This document shows positions 10,701 to 17,500 of a stretch of 64,000 nucleotides of DNA, in pieces; within the stretch, counting starts at the first letter, position 1; each line of letters opens with the position of its first letter. Source of the DNA: Gemmatimonadota bacterium (lineage in GTDB: Bacteria; Gemmatimonadota; Gemmatimonadetes; Gemmatimonadales; Gemmatimonadaceae); the NCBI GenBank assembly GCA_021298835.1, contig JAJTHG010000011.1, positions 1-64,000 on the forward strand, given 5' to 3'. A model generated the notes under the pieces. That model was not told the DNA's origin and did not search any database. It saw only the letters and a list, made by a program, of their open reading frames with translations. Both the position numbers and the translations under genes were made by a program.

Positions 10701-11125
10701 GCGTCAACTACACGCCGGCGCAGCAGGCGGACGCGTTCGACCGCTTCATCGCCGGGGACGAGTGCCTGAATTCGCAGCGCGGCCAGATCATGCGCCGCAA
10801 CTCGTGCCGCAACCCGTCGTTCGCGACGATGGACATCGCGGTGCGCCAGTCGCTGCCGAAGTGGTTCGGCCAGAACCTCGCGCTCGAGTTCCAGGTCTTC
10901 AACTTCCTGAACGCCCTCAACCCGGACTGGGGCAAGGTGCGCTCGGCCGGCACCAATCCGCAGGTCACGCTCGTGAACCACGTGGCGAACACGAACACCG
11001 GCAGCATCCGCACCTCGCAACCGGTCTATACGTTCGACCCGAACAACCTCGTCACCCGGTATCCGACGCTGAACGTTGTGAGCGGCTTCTGGCGCTCGCA
11101 GATCGGCCTCCGGTACTCCTTCTGA
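7799..11125 (+). CDS. Oar-like TonB-dependent outer-membrane receptor
   Basis: This 1108-residue protein has a signal peptide ending at ARAEAQS. Residues about 30-110 form a carboxypeptidase-regulatory-like beta-sandwich (GLVTDSAGRPMAGVQV), followed by a plug region containing EYQVIISPYDVRQGNFTGA and a long beta-barrel that ends in SQIGLRYSF, with the terminal Phe expected of Bam substrates. Architecture and length match the Oar family first known from Myxococcus. The cargo is unknown; relatives move proteins or peptides across the outer membrane. The region 7657-7798 upstream holds a TGTAAC/CATATT pair 17 bases apart as a weak promoter candidate. The downstream lipoprotein gene lies 20 bases away. 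Confidence 0.92.
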   Translation: MRMFRQLGAVTAAVVSLLAGAARAEAQSVTTGAIGGLVTDSAGRPMAGVQVQVVNRATGFRTAVVTRSNGRYLTPSLEVGGPYSVSARAIGFAPQQVNDVLVALSQTTPVNFRMANRAVTLARVSVTSTQQELEFGPSRQGTQTRISDSAIARLPNINRNISDFVRLTPQVAVTSGGRASPAGQNNRFLSVQIDGATIANRFGLGDSPEVGAQAGGRSITQEAIKEYQVIISPYDVRQGNFTGALVNAVTKSGTNQFQGSLFFYQRDQNDGANVPLLRSVPFYREQWGGSLSGPIIKDRLHFFATLEYQRQSSPASGLYFGQPANVTPPFPSGVTQAQVDSFTTRWDSQFASQPAGSLGLVTNRNPLANSFVRFDYRINDNHRLVVRNVYNDQQQDDFSRGNVANNPLLSFTSTGFTRREISNNAAAQLFSNFKNGATNELMFGYTRSRFRREIPVRTPMVVVQNVGGPNVASFRAGTENSSQGNFLEEDLFELTDNFTIPLGSKHRLTLGTRNELYRVTNGFLQNSFGNWNFLSLADFVTGTTSGATYTGSGPVLTGANVLAQFTGGQAGVYVQDVWEVTPRLTINMGLRADAPFFLDDPRNQPRVDSAFRASPAGNEFANGLRTDVMPSWNWQLSPRVGFNWDITGNSVNQLRGGIGVFQGSPAYVWMSNQYQNSGVGLGQISCGGGNTGSFGAAPAWTNANSAITTCGLRTGGLPGVALGTTSVGTVNVADPNLRFPQVWRATLAYDRKLPLDLIATLEGYYSGSVNDLFYTDVNLRVPSDTARDLNGRVLYGPIAASGLPTPGIVTSLVPRAIRISNQSANYQYGVTAQLRKVFSYGWEGTAAYTYQRSFSVTDLTSSVALSNWQFGRVYSGLQTAKNVDVSAFDQPHRVLLAGTWTTPVKSAPTAISLIYSWQSGTPFAYISGGGAGRGDLNADGSNANDPIYIPTDARDPQQMQFQTLTVGGVNYTPAQQADAFDRFIAGDECLNSQRGQIMRRNSCRNPSFATMDIAVRQSLPKWFGQNLALEFQVFNFLNALNPDWGKVRSAGTNPQVTLVNHVANTNTGSIRTSQPVYTFDPNNLVTRYPTLNVVSGFWRSQIGLRYSF

Positions 11126-11145
11126 CCGGCCACCGAGTCCATCCC

Positions 11146-11916
11146 ATGCGAATCCTCCGCATCCTGTCCGTGACCCTCGCCGCCGCGGCCATGGCCGCGT
11201 GCAGCGAGGGGGCCACGGCCCCGACGGGCACCGCCTCGGTGCGCGTGATCTACACCAGCTCGACCGCCGGCACCGCGAGTCTGCGCGTCGGCACCGCCGC
11301 GACCCTGACGCCGCTGGCGCTCTTCGACACGACGGTCGTCGTGCAGGTCGCCCCGGGCGCGGTGCAGTTCCGCGTCTACGGCGGCGCGGACACCACCGCC
11401 ACCGTCCGCGCGAACCTCACCCTCACCGTCCGCGAGGGCGAGCGCTACACGATTGTCGTGCGCGGCAACCTGCCCGCGGCCCCGGCGGCGCAGACACTGG
11501 CCACCACCGTGGTGCAGACCATCAACTTCCGGTTCCCGGCCAGCACGGGCCAGCCGAACGTCGGGACCGGCGTCACCCCGCTCCCGGCGAATGCCGCGGC
11601 GCTGCGGGTGATCCACGCCGCCGGCAACGTCAATGGCGCGGGGACGCCCAACGCGGTCTGGGGCTTCGTTTACCCGCAGGGGTCGGCGCGGCCCGCCACC
11701 GCGCTGGTCCCCAACGCCAGCGCCACCACCCCGCCGACCGACTTCACCTATCTCTCGGCGGGGACGTACACGGTGGACCTCGCCACGTCGTCGGCCGCCA
11801 CGGTCATCCGCGCGACCACCGACGTGACGCTCGGCGCGGGGGACATCCGCACCGTGATCGTCGGCGACGCCGCCACGCTCCCGGGCGCGCGCTTCCTGGT
11901 GCTCAACGACCGGTAG
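11146..11916 (+). CDS. DUF4397-type lipoprotein
   Basis: This is a 256-residue lipoprotein. The signal ends in a lipobox AAAAMAAC with Cys near residue 20. The mature part has two Ig-like repeats: the first begins ASVRVIYTSS and the second AALRVIHAAG, both matching the pattern of DUF4397 domains (V-R-V-I-H-A-S/A). The ATG at 11146 is the only start that leaves an intact signal peptide. It follows the Oar-like receptor by 20 bases and is probably its operon partner, perhaps a surface partner or a substrate-contacting protein. A strong hairpin follows the stop. Confidence 0.85.
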   Translation: MRILRILSVTLAAAAMAACSEGATAPTGTASVRVIYTSSTAGTASLRVGTAATLTPLALFDTTVVVQVAPGAVQFRVYGGADTTATVRANLTLTVREGERYTIVVRGNLPAAPAAQTLATTVVQTINFRFPASTGQPNVGTGVTPLPANAAALRVIHAAGNVNGAGTPNAVWGFVYPQGSARPATALVPNASATTPPTDFTYLSAGTYTVDLATSSAATVIRATTDVTLGAGDIRTVIVGDAATLPGARFLVLNDR

Positions 11917-11938
11917 GCGGACGTCCGTTCGTCCTCAC

Positions 11939-11976
11939 ACGACCCCCCGCCGGCGCCTGCGCCGGCGGGGGGTCGT
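11939..11976. terminator. 18-bp perfect hairpin between convergent genes
   Basis: An 18-base stem pairs 11939-11956 with 11959-11976 around a two-base loop, with no mismatch and nearly all G-C pairs. It lies between the plus-strand DUF4397 gene and a minus-strand gene ending at 11990. There is no T-tract on either side, so termination would rely on the hairpin itself or on Rho. The position suits a bidirectional terminator. Confidence 0.8.
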
Positions 11977-11989
11977 GCTTCCGGACCCG

Positions 11990-12562
11990 TCAGGGCTTGA
12001 GGCCGAGCCGGTTGTCGAGCCGCTTGCGAACCTCGAGCTCGAGGGCGCCGGTGGTCTCGCACGAGAGCGGGTTGTTGTTCTGGCCGCCGCGCTCGGTGGC
12101 CGACGCGACCAGCGCCCAGCTGAGCCGCGTCCGCTGGTTCGGCATCGAGTCCACGAACACCGCGAAGGCGAGGGCGATGCGGTGCGTGTCGGCATACCGC
12201 CCGGTCATCCCGATGCCGCACTCGAGCCAGCGGGAGATCGGCTGCTCGCCGAGGCGCCGGGCCGTGACGAGGTACGGGGTGCCGAGCCACCCCGCAGCGA
12301 CCCCGCCCGCGGTGGCCAGCTCCGGGTCGATGGACTTCACGGATTCCGCGAGCAGCGGCCAGACGACCGCCGGCGGGGCCTCGTGCTCGCTCCGGTTCAT
12401 CATCGCGAGGGTATCGAGGAGGATCGTCGTGCGGAACGACGGGAGCCGGGCGGCGGGGCGGGTGTTCGGTTGGGCAAGGACCGGAGCGGCGAGCGCGAGG
12501 GCGAGCGCGTGCGCGAGGGCAAGCGCGTGCGCGAGGGCGAGGAGCCAGGAGGCGAGGCGCAT
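11990..12562 (-). CDS. Secreted protein of unknown function
   Basis: This is a 190-residue protein that I do not recognise. The ATG at 12562 gives a signal peptide whose hydrophobic core is a repeated A-H-A-L-A-L tract ending at PVLAQ; the repeat is encoded by 18-bp direct repeats around 12495-12541. The mature part has two Cys (near ECGIGMTG and LSCETTG) that could form a disulfide, and conserved-looking stretches such as FVDSMPNQRTRLSWALV. An in-frame GTG at 12613 would add an implausible basic leader. It is the last gene of the lpt-mla block or has its own promoter near 12654. A periplasmic or surface location is likely. Confidence 0.6.
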   Translation of the reverse strand: MRLASWLLALAHALALAHALALALAAPVLAQPNTRPAARLPSFRTTILLDTLAMMNRSEHEAPPAVVWPLLAESVKSIDPELATAGGVAAGWLGTPYLVTARRLGEQPISRWLECGIGMTGRYADTHRIALAFAVFVDSMPNQRTRLSWALVASATERGGQNNNPLSCETTGALELEVRKRLDNRLGLKP

Positions 12563-12653
12563 GGCTGGAGCCGGGGCGGGACGGTGGCACGCCGCGCGCC
12601 GCCTGTCCCGCACCCGGCGCCGCGCGTGTCGCCCGCCGCGGGGCGGGCGCTCG

Positions 12654-12659
12654 AAGCTA
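12654..12659 (-). promoter_or_regulatory. Candidate -10 box (TAGCTT)
   Basis: On the minus strand TAGCTT overlaps the stop codon of the MCE gene and lies about 91 bases upstream of the ATG at 12562. It matches the TANCTT box seen at other unit starts. It could give the secreted unknown its own transcript. Confidence 0.35.
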
Positions 12660-13538
12660 GAAGACCGAGAACTTGATGTACTTGCGGGGATTCGCCTTGA
12701 AGTCCGCCGTCAGGGAGTCGAGCCGCGTCGTCAGCCGCCGCAGGTCGAGGTAGAGCCCTTCGTCGGTCAGCAGCTTGCCCGCCGTCCCCTCGCCCTTCTC
12801 GAGCTTGCCGAGCAGGCCGTTGAGCTTGTCGGTCGTCGTCTGGAGGTCGGCCGTCAGGTCGGCCACGTTCCGCGAGGTCCGCGAGAGGTTCCGCACCGTC
12901 GAGTCGATCGCCGCCGAATCGAGCGCCTGTGCCCCGCGGCGCACCGCGGTCATGGTCTTCGCCAGCTCGACGCTCTGCGCCTCGACCGTGCGGTTGAGCG
13001 TGGTCGCGAGGTCGGCCATCGCCTTGAGGGTGCGGCGCAGGTCGTTCGCGCCGCCCTCGCGCACGAGCTGCACCTCGACCGATTGCGTGATGTCCTTCAC
13101 GTCGCGGCTGACGCTGTCGAACTGCACGAGCAGGTCGCCGATCGTCGGCTTGGGCTTGCCGACCGGCACCGTGTCGCCGCGCGCGTGCACCTGCGCGGTG
13201 GGGGTCGAGGGAGTCAGGGCGATCAGCTGGTCGCCGAAGATGCCATTCGGTTCGACCGTCGCGGTCGTCCCCAACGGCACCTGGTACCGGCGCTGGATGC
13301 CCAGGCGGACGACGAGTGTCCCGTTCATCTGGAGCGCGACGTCGTCCACGAACCCGATCGTCACCCCCGCCAGCTGCACCGGCTGGCCCTGCTTGAGGCC
13401 CGAGCCCCACGGGAACTTCGCAAAGAGCGTGTAGCCGGGTGTGAGGCCGCCCCGTGCCAGCCAGAGCCCCCCGACCACGAGCATCGCGAGCGCGGCCACC
13501 GTCAGGGCGCCCACCAGGACTTCGTTGCGTCGCTTCAT
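12657..13538 (-). CDS. MCE-domain periplasmic lipid-binding protein, MlaD-like
   Basis: This 293-residue protein has one N-terminal membrane anchor (about residues 8-28) and one MCE domain at about 35-115, including LKQGQPVQLAGVTIGFVDDV. The C-terminal two thirds is predicted to be helical/coiled-coil with many Thr-Leu heptads (for example LNRTVEAQSVELAKTMTAV). This is the layout of MlaD-type subunits that form hexameric rings and pass phospholipids across the periplasm. It follows the MlaE-like permease gene by seven bases. No MlaF-type ATPase gene lies next to the pair. Confidence 0.9.
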   Translation of the reverse strand: MKRRNEVLVGALTVAALAMLVVGGLWLARGGLTPGYTLFAKFPWGSGLKQGQPVQLAGVTIGFVDDVALQMNGTLVVRLGIQRRYQVPLGTTATVEPNGIFGDQLIALTPSTPTAQVHARGDTVPVGKPKPTIGDLLVQFDSVSRDVKDITQSVEVQLVREGGANDLRRTLKAMADLATTLNRTVEAQSVELAKTMTAVRRGAQALDSAAIDSTVRNLSRTSRNVADLTADLQTTTDKLNGLLGKLEKGEGTAGKLLTDEGLYLDLRRLTTRLDSLTADFKANPRKYIKFSVF

Positions 13539-13545
13539 CGCGCGC

Positions 13546-14397
13546 CTACCCCTGCAGGAACGGCGCGAGCAGCGTCGCCGTCAAGGAATCGAGAATGAGC
13601 ACCGCGACGCAGCCGATGACGACCGCCTTCGCCGTGGAGGAGCCGACGCCCTCGGCGCCGGCCCCCGCATGATAGCCCTCGTACGACGAGAGGAAGCTGA
13701 TCGCCCCGCCGAAGAAGAACGCCTTGATCAGCCCGTAGGTGATCTGGAAGGAGTCGAATGCGAGGCGCATCCCCTCGGTGATGTGCCACATCTTCAGGTC
13801 GGTCGCCACGATGCTCGTGAACGTCGCCGAGAGGAGGCCGACGGCGTTGGCGACGATCGTGAGGACGGGCAGCATGACGACCGCCGCCAGCACCCGCGGT
13901 ACGACGAGGAACGCGACCGGATCGTACGCCAGCGTCTCGAGCGCGTCGATCTGCTCGGTGACGCGCATCGTCCCCAATTCGGCCGTCATCTTCGCCCCCA
14001 CGCGGCCGGTGAGCACCAGGCCGGTGAGCAGGGGCGCCATCTCGAGCGTGATCATCTGCCGCGAGATGAAGGGCACCACCGACAGCTGGATGCCGGGGAA
14101 GATCTGGTAGCGCGTCTGCAGCGCGATCACGCTGCCGATGAACGCCGCGACCGCGATCGTCAGCGGCACGGAGTCGACGCCGATCGTCTTCATGTGCCGG
14201 ACGAGCTCCGGCAGGTACGTCGCCGGCTCGCGCACGAGGGCGCGCCAGCAGTCCATGCCGAAGTACAGGCGCGTGCCGACGCCGCGGAAGAGCCCGGTCG
14301 AGAGATTCGACGCGGGCCGGAAGACGGCCATCGTCGCCCGCACGGGGACCGAGAACGAGCCGGTGGTGCGCCGCAGGACGTCGCCGGGCGTGGTCAC
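13546..14397 (-). CDS. MlaE-type lipid ABC permease
   Basis: This 283-residue inner-membrane permease carries the MlaE signature region (GVDSVPLTIAVAAFIGSVIA, and later the coupling-helix stretch LEMAPLLTGLVLTGRVGAKM). Five or six membrane segments are visible. It should pair with the MCE protein to move phospholipids between inner and outer membranes. The GTG at 14397 sits 11 bases after the lptG stop and is the first start that keeps a short N terminus; an ATG about 23 codons later is an alternative. It lies between lptG and the MCE gene, so the whole block concerns outer-membrane lipid homeostasis. Confidence 0.9.
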   Translation of the reverse strand: MTTPGDVLRRTTGSFSVPVRATMAVFRPASNLSTGLFRGVGTRLYFGMDCWRALVREPATYLPELVRHMKTIGVDSVPLTIAVAAFIGSVIALQTRYQIFPGIQLSVVPFISRQMITLEMAPLLTGLVLTGRVGAKMTAELGTMRVTEQIDALETLAYDPVAFLVVPRVLAAVVMLPVLTIVANAVGLLSATFTSIVATDLKMWHITEGMRLAFDSFQITYGLIKAFFFGGAISFLSSYEGYHAGAGAEGVGSSTAKAVVIGCVAVLILDSLTATLLAPFLQG

Positions 14398-14408
14398 GTC
14401 GCCGGTGC

Positions 14409-15491
14409 TCAGGTGCGCACCCGCGCGAGCAGCACCGCCCCCGCCACCCCGAACAGGGCGTTGGGGACCCAGGCGGCGACGAGGGGCGGCAGGAGGTCCT
14501 TCCCCCCCATCGCTTGCGTGAGCTGGATCATGAGCAGGAAGATAATCGTCGTCCCGAGGGCGAGCCCCACGCCGAAGGCGGCACCGCCCCGCTGGTTCGA
14601 CGTCGCCAGCGGGGCGACGAACAGCGCGATGATCACGCAGGTCACCGGGATCGAGATGCGCAGCGCCTGCTTGACCCGCTCCTTGTTGGCGTCGCCCCCC
14701 GAGCGCTCGAGCGCGCGGATGAAGCGGCCCAGCTCGGCGTAGCGCATCTCCTCCGGCTCGCGCCCGCGGGCCAGCAGGTCCACCGGGCGCTCGGCGAGCT
14801 TCCGGTCGCGCGCGGAGTCGAACTGGAACGTGACGTTCGCCCCGGCGGTGGGCAGGAGGTGGAGCCGCCCGCGCTTGAGCAACCAGCCGGTGCGGTCGTT
14901 CCAGTCGGCCCGGTCCGCGGCCAGCACGTAGGTGGGGTAGTCGGCGCCCTGCCCGCGGCGCTCGATCTCCCAGAGCTCGCCCCAGCCCTCGACGGCCTGC
15001 AGCGTCATGACCTTGTACACCCGGCCATGCTCCGCGGCGAAGGCGAAGTTCGTGCGCTGCGTACGCCCCTCGCGGACCCGGTCGCGCAGCAGCTCGAGGC
15101 GGCGCGCGTTCGTCACCGGGGCCAGCTCGCCGAGGCCCAGCGACAGCCCGCCGGCGAGGAGCGCCCCCACGACGATCGGCGCGGCGAGGCGGTAGAACGA
15201 GATGCCGCTCGCCTTGGCGGCGGTGATCTCGCTGTGCCGGGTCAGGCCCCCGATCGCGAATACCGTCGCGAAGAGCACCGCCGCCGGCAGCACCTGGAAC
15301 ATCGAATCCACGAGGCCGAACATGTACGCTAGCGCAATGTCGCCCTTCGGGATCTGGCGCCCGATGTAGCCGTCGAGCTTGTCGGTCAGGTCGATGACGA
15401 TCAGCATCAGCGGGAAGCCGAGCGCCGTCACGACGAAGATCCGGCTCCACTCCGCGAAGACGTAGCGGTCGAGCGGGCGCACGAGGCGCAT
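14409..15491 (-). CDS. lptG: LPS export permease LptG-like (YjgP/YjgQ family)
   Basis: This 360-residue protein matches the standard length of the family. It opens with LDRYVFAEWSRIF, the family N-terminal hallmark, then three membrane helices, a periplasmic beta-jellyroll at about residues 100-265 and three more helices. With LptF and the LptB ATPase it extracts lipopolysaccharide from the inner membrane and feeds the LptC-LptA bridge. The ATG at 15491 shares one base with the lptF stop (TGATG). The segment GLTRHSEITAAKASGIS is the conserved helix 2-3 cytoplasmic region. Assignment as LptG rather than LptF rests on gene order. Confidence 0.88.
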   Translation of the reverse strand: MRLVRPLDRYVFAEWSRIFVVTALGFPLMLIVIDLTDKLDGYIGRQIPKGDIALAYMFGLVDSMFQVLPAAVLFATVFAIGGLTRHSEITAAKASGISFYRLAAPIVVGALLAGGLSLGLGELAPVTNARRLELLRDRVREGRTQRTNFAFAAEHGRVYKVMTLQAVEGWGELWEIERRGQGADYPTYVLAADRADWNDRTGWLLKRGRLHLLPTAGANVTFQFDSARDRKLAERPVDLLARGREPEEMRYAELGRFIRALERSGGDANKERVKQALRISIPVTCVIIALFVAPLATSNQRGGAAFGVGLALGTTIIFLLMIQLTQAMGGKDLLPPLVAAWVPNALFGVAGAVLLARVRT

Positions 15492-17143
15492 CAGCGCCCC
15501 CCGGCCGCGGCCGGCCGCCGCGCGCGGCGATCGCGCCACTGCTGCCACCAGTCGCCGAGCCCGCCGCCGCGCGACGTCGCCTGCTCGCGCCCGAGCCCGC
15601 GCCAGAGCAGGAGGCCCACGGCGGTGAAGAGGAGGTTGGCCGCCCACATCGCCATGAAGGGCGAGAGCACCCCGCGGTCGGCGAGCGACTCGCCCGCGAT
15701 GAGCCCCACGTAGTACAGCGAGAAGACGACGAGCGAGACGCCCAGCGTCAGCCCGACGCCCCCGCGGGGGAAGCGCAGCGCGATCGGGGCCCCGAAGAGG
15801 ACGAAGACGAGGCAAGCGACCGAGAGCGCGAACTTCTTCTCGATCTCCACCTGGTAGCCGGCGGCGCCCTGCGTGGCGCTCTCGAAGCGGATGCGGTGGC
15901 TCTCGGCCTGCGACGCGACGACCTCGACGGCCGGCGCCGGCTCCGCTACCGGCGCCGCCATCGGCGCCGCCTTCGGCGCCGCCATCGGCGCCGCCATCGG
16001 CGCCGGCATCGGCGCCGGCATCGGCGCCGCCTTCGGCGCCGCCATCGGCGCCGGCATCGGCGCCGCCTTCGGCGCCGGCATCGGCTGCGCTGCGGGGGGC
16101 GCGGGGACGGCGGCCCCGTCGGGTGCCCCCGCCGCGGGCGCCTGCGCCGCTGCGGTACGCGGGCGCAGGACCCCGACCAGCGCGCAGTAGAACCGCCCGA
16201 GCGACGGGCGCGCCTCCGCACCGAGCCAGCGGGCGGAGTCCACGGGCGCGTCCCCGCGCCCGCGGGTGAGCGTGCGCACGACGTTGCGCAGGTCGGCCTC
16301 GAGCCGCACCCGCGCCTCGAGCCGGTCGCGGTCGGTCGCGCGCACCTGTCCCTGCAGCTCGCAGATGGACTGTTCGCGGTCGCCCTTGTAGCCGTCGTCC
16401 TGCGTCCGCTCGAGCGTGTTGCCGATCCCCTTCACGCGGACGTTGTTCGTGCGGTAGAAGACCCGCTGCATCTCGCCCGGCGTCTGGCGCGAGAGTTCCT
16501 GCATGTAGCCGCGGTAGAGCGTCATCATGAGGTCGCGCTGGTCGGCCGTCATCGCGAGGTCGCCCGAGTCGGCGTAGATCGTCCGCCGGTGCACCGGGTC
16601 GGCGAGGTCGTAGATGACGACCTCGTGCATCCGGTTGTCGTCGGCGTCAATGCGCGCGGCGCGGAGGTAGAGCTGCCCCTGGCTGACCTCGTTGATCACC
16701 TGCTCGCGCAGGCCGAAGGTGGGCTTCTTGCGGGCGATGTCGGTCTGCAGCTGCCGCAGGCGATGGTTGGCCCGCGGCAGCACCTGGTCGTTGAAGAGCA
16801 CCATCGCCAGCGCCAGCGCCGCCCCCGCAGCGAGGACGGGGCGCAGGACGTGGTGCAGGTCCACCCCGCTGGCCTTCATCGCGGTGACCTCGTTCTCGGC
16901 CGCGAGGCGGCTCATCGCGTAGATCGTGGCGACCAGCACCGCCATCGGGAGCGTCATCGCGATCGTGAACGGGATCGCGAGCACGAAGAACTCGGCGATG
17001 ACCGTCCAGGCGAGGCCCTTGCCGACGAGGTTGCCGAACTGCTTCGCGATGTAGTTCAGGAGCATCAGGGACGTCAGCGCCGCGAGGGCGAAGACGAGGG
17101 GGCCGACGTGTTCCCTGAGGACGTAGCGGTCGAGCCGCTTCAC
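15491..17143 (-). CDS. lptF: LPS export permease LptF-like with repeat-rich insertion
   Basis: This 550-residue protein has the LptF N terminus KRLDRYVLREHVGPL and the coupling region AENEVTAMKASGVDL, then a periplasmic domain and three C-terminal helices. It is about 190 residues longer than typical LptF. The extra part lies between the jellyroll and helix four and includes a Pro/Ala/Met/Lys tract at about residues 354-397 encoded by eleven 12-bp DNA repeats. The start chosen is GTG 17143, where homologs begin; GTG 17158 in frame would add five residues. A seven-codon mini-ORF overlaps this start. The TANCTT box at 17174 is its likely promoter. Confidence 0.88.
   Translation of the reverse strand: MKRLDRYVLREHVGPLVFALAALTSLMLLNYIAKQFGNLVGKGLAWTVIAEFFVLAIPFTIAMTLPMAVLVATIYAMSRLAAENEVTAMKASGVDLHHVLRPVLAAGAALALAMVLFNDQVLPRANHRLRQLQTDIARKKPTFGLREQVINEVSQGQLYLRAARIDADDNRMHEVVIYDLADPVHRRTIYADSGDLAMTADQRDLMMTLYRGYMQELSRQTPGEMQRVFYRTNNVRVKGIGNTLERTQDDGYKGDREQSICELQGQVRATDRDRLEARVRLEADLRNVVRTLTRGRGDAPVDSARWLGAEARPSLGRFYCALVGVLRPRTAAAQAPAAGAPDGAAVPAPPAAQPMPAPKAAPMPAPMAAPKAAPMPAPMPAPMAAPMAAPKAAPMAAPVAEPAPAVEVVASQAESHRIRFESATQGAAGYQVEIEKKFALSVACLVFVLFGAPIALRFPRGGVGLTLGVSLVVFSLYYVGLIAGESLADRGVLSPFMAMWAANLLFTAVGLLLWRGLGREQATSRGGGLGDWWQQWRDRRARRPAAAGGR
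15951..16082. repeat. 12-bp in-frame tandem repeat inside lptF
   Basis: Eleven consecutive 12-bp units of the form GGCGCCGSCWTC fill 132 bases exactly. Each unit starts with the palindrome GGCGCC. On the coding (minus) strand each unit gives four residues, variants of A-P-M/K-A/P. Because the unit is a multiple of three, copy-number change alters linker length without frameshift. Confidence 0.92.
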
Positions 17144-17163
17144 GGGCGGGCGGGGCACGGCAT
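17140..17163 (-). other. Seven-codon mini-ORF overlapping lptF start
   Basis: On the minus strand an ATG at 17163 encodes MPCPARP and ends in a TGA that overlaps the GTG at 17143 by four bases (GTGA). It starts ten bases after the TATCTT box, so it would be the first start codon on the transcript. It resembles the mini-ORF at 4247. Confidence 0.4.
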
Positions 17164-17173
17164 GGGATTCCGA

Positions 17174-17179
17174 AAGATA
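17174..17179 (-). promoter_or_regulatory. Candidate -10 box (TATCTT) for lptF operon
   Basis: TATCTT on the minus strand ends ten bases before the ATG at 17163 and about 30 bases before the GTG at 17143. It is a good match to the recurring TANCTT box. A weak -35 (CCGACC) lies about 18 bases upstream. It would drive lptF-lptG-mlaE-mlaD. Confidence 0.5.
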
Positions 17180-17270
17180 CCCCGCACCGACCGGGGAGGT
17201 CGGGGGCCGGAGGCGGGGCGACCGACGCCGAGCCGGTCGGGCCTCGAGCCGTGTGCCGCAGCTGGGGCCG

Positions 17271-17333
17271 GAGCCGGGTGTCGGAGCCGGGTGTCGGAGC
17301 CGGGTGTCGGAGCCGGGTGTCGGAGCCGGAGGC
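17271..17333. repeat. 13-bp tandem repeat in intergenic region
   Basis: Four perfect copies of GAGCCGGGTGTCG begin at 17271, 17284, 17297 and 17310, followed by a degenerate fifth. It lies in the divergent gap between lptF and the comEA-like gene. The unit is not a multiple of three and no gene reads through it. Confidence 0.85.
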
Positions 17334-17500
17334 GGTCACGACCGGCGGGGCGCACCAATGCGACTGCAGGGGGGGGCATATCGGCGACGCCGATTGTCCG
17401 CTGTCGGCCACAATGTACCTACAGCAATACGGCAACATAACGACACTATACGCGTACAACCGCCCTCACAAACAGTGGCGGCATCGGCACGTTCTCCCCC
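17334..17500. other. AT-richer divergent intergenic segment
   Basis: This part of the 357-base gap between lptF and comEA holds the longest AT-rich patch nearby (about 17400-17460), in contrast with its surroundings. On the minus strand TTATGT and TACATT are 17 bases apart; on the plus strand a TATACG lies near 17449. These are only weak promoter candidates. A G-tract of about eight sits near 17371. No gene is visible. Confidence 0.3.

Noticed and set aside
15873-16221. Repeat-rich small frames across the 12-bp array in lptF
   Set aside because: These glycine/alanine or arginine repeat frames arise from the GGCGCC repeat itself; lptF explains the DNA.
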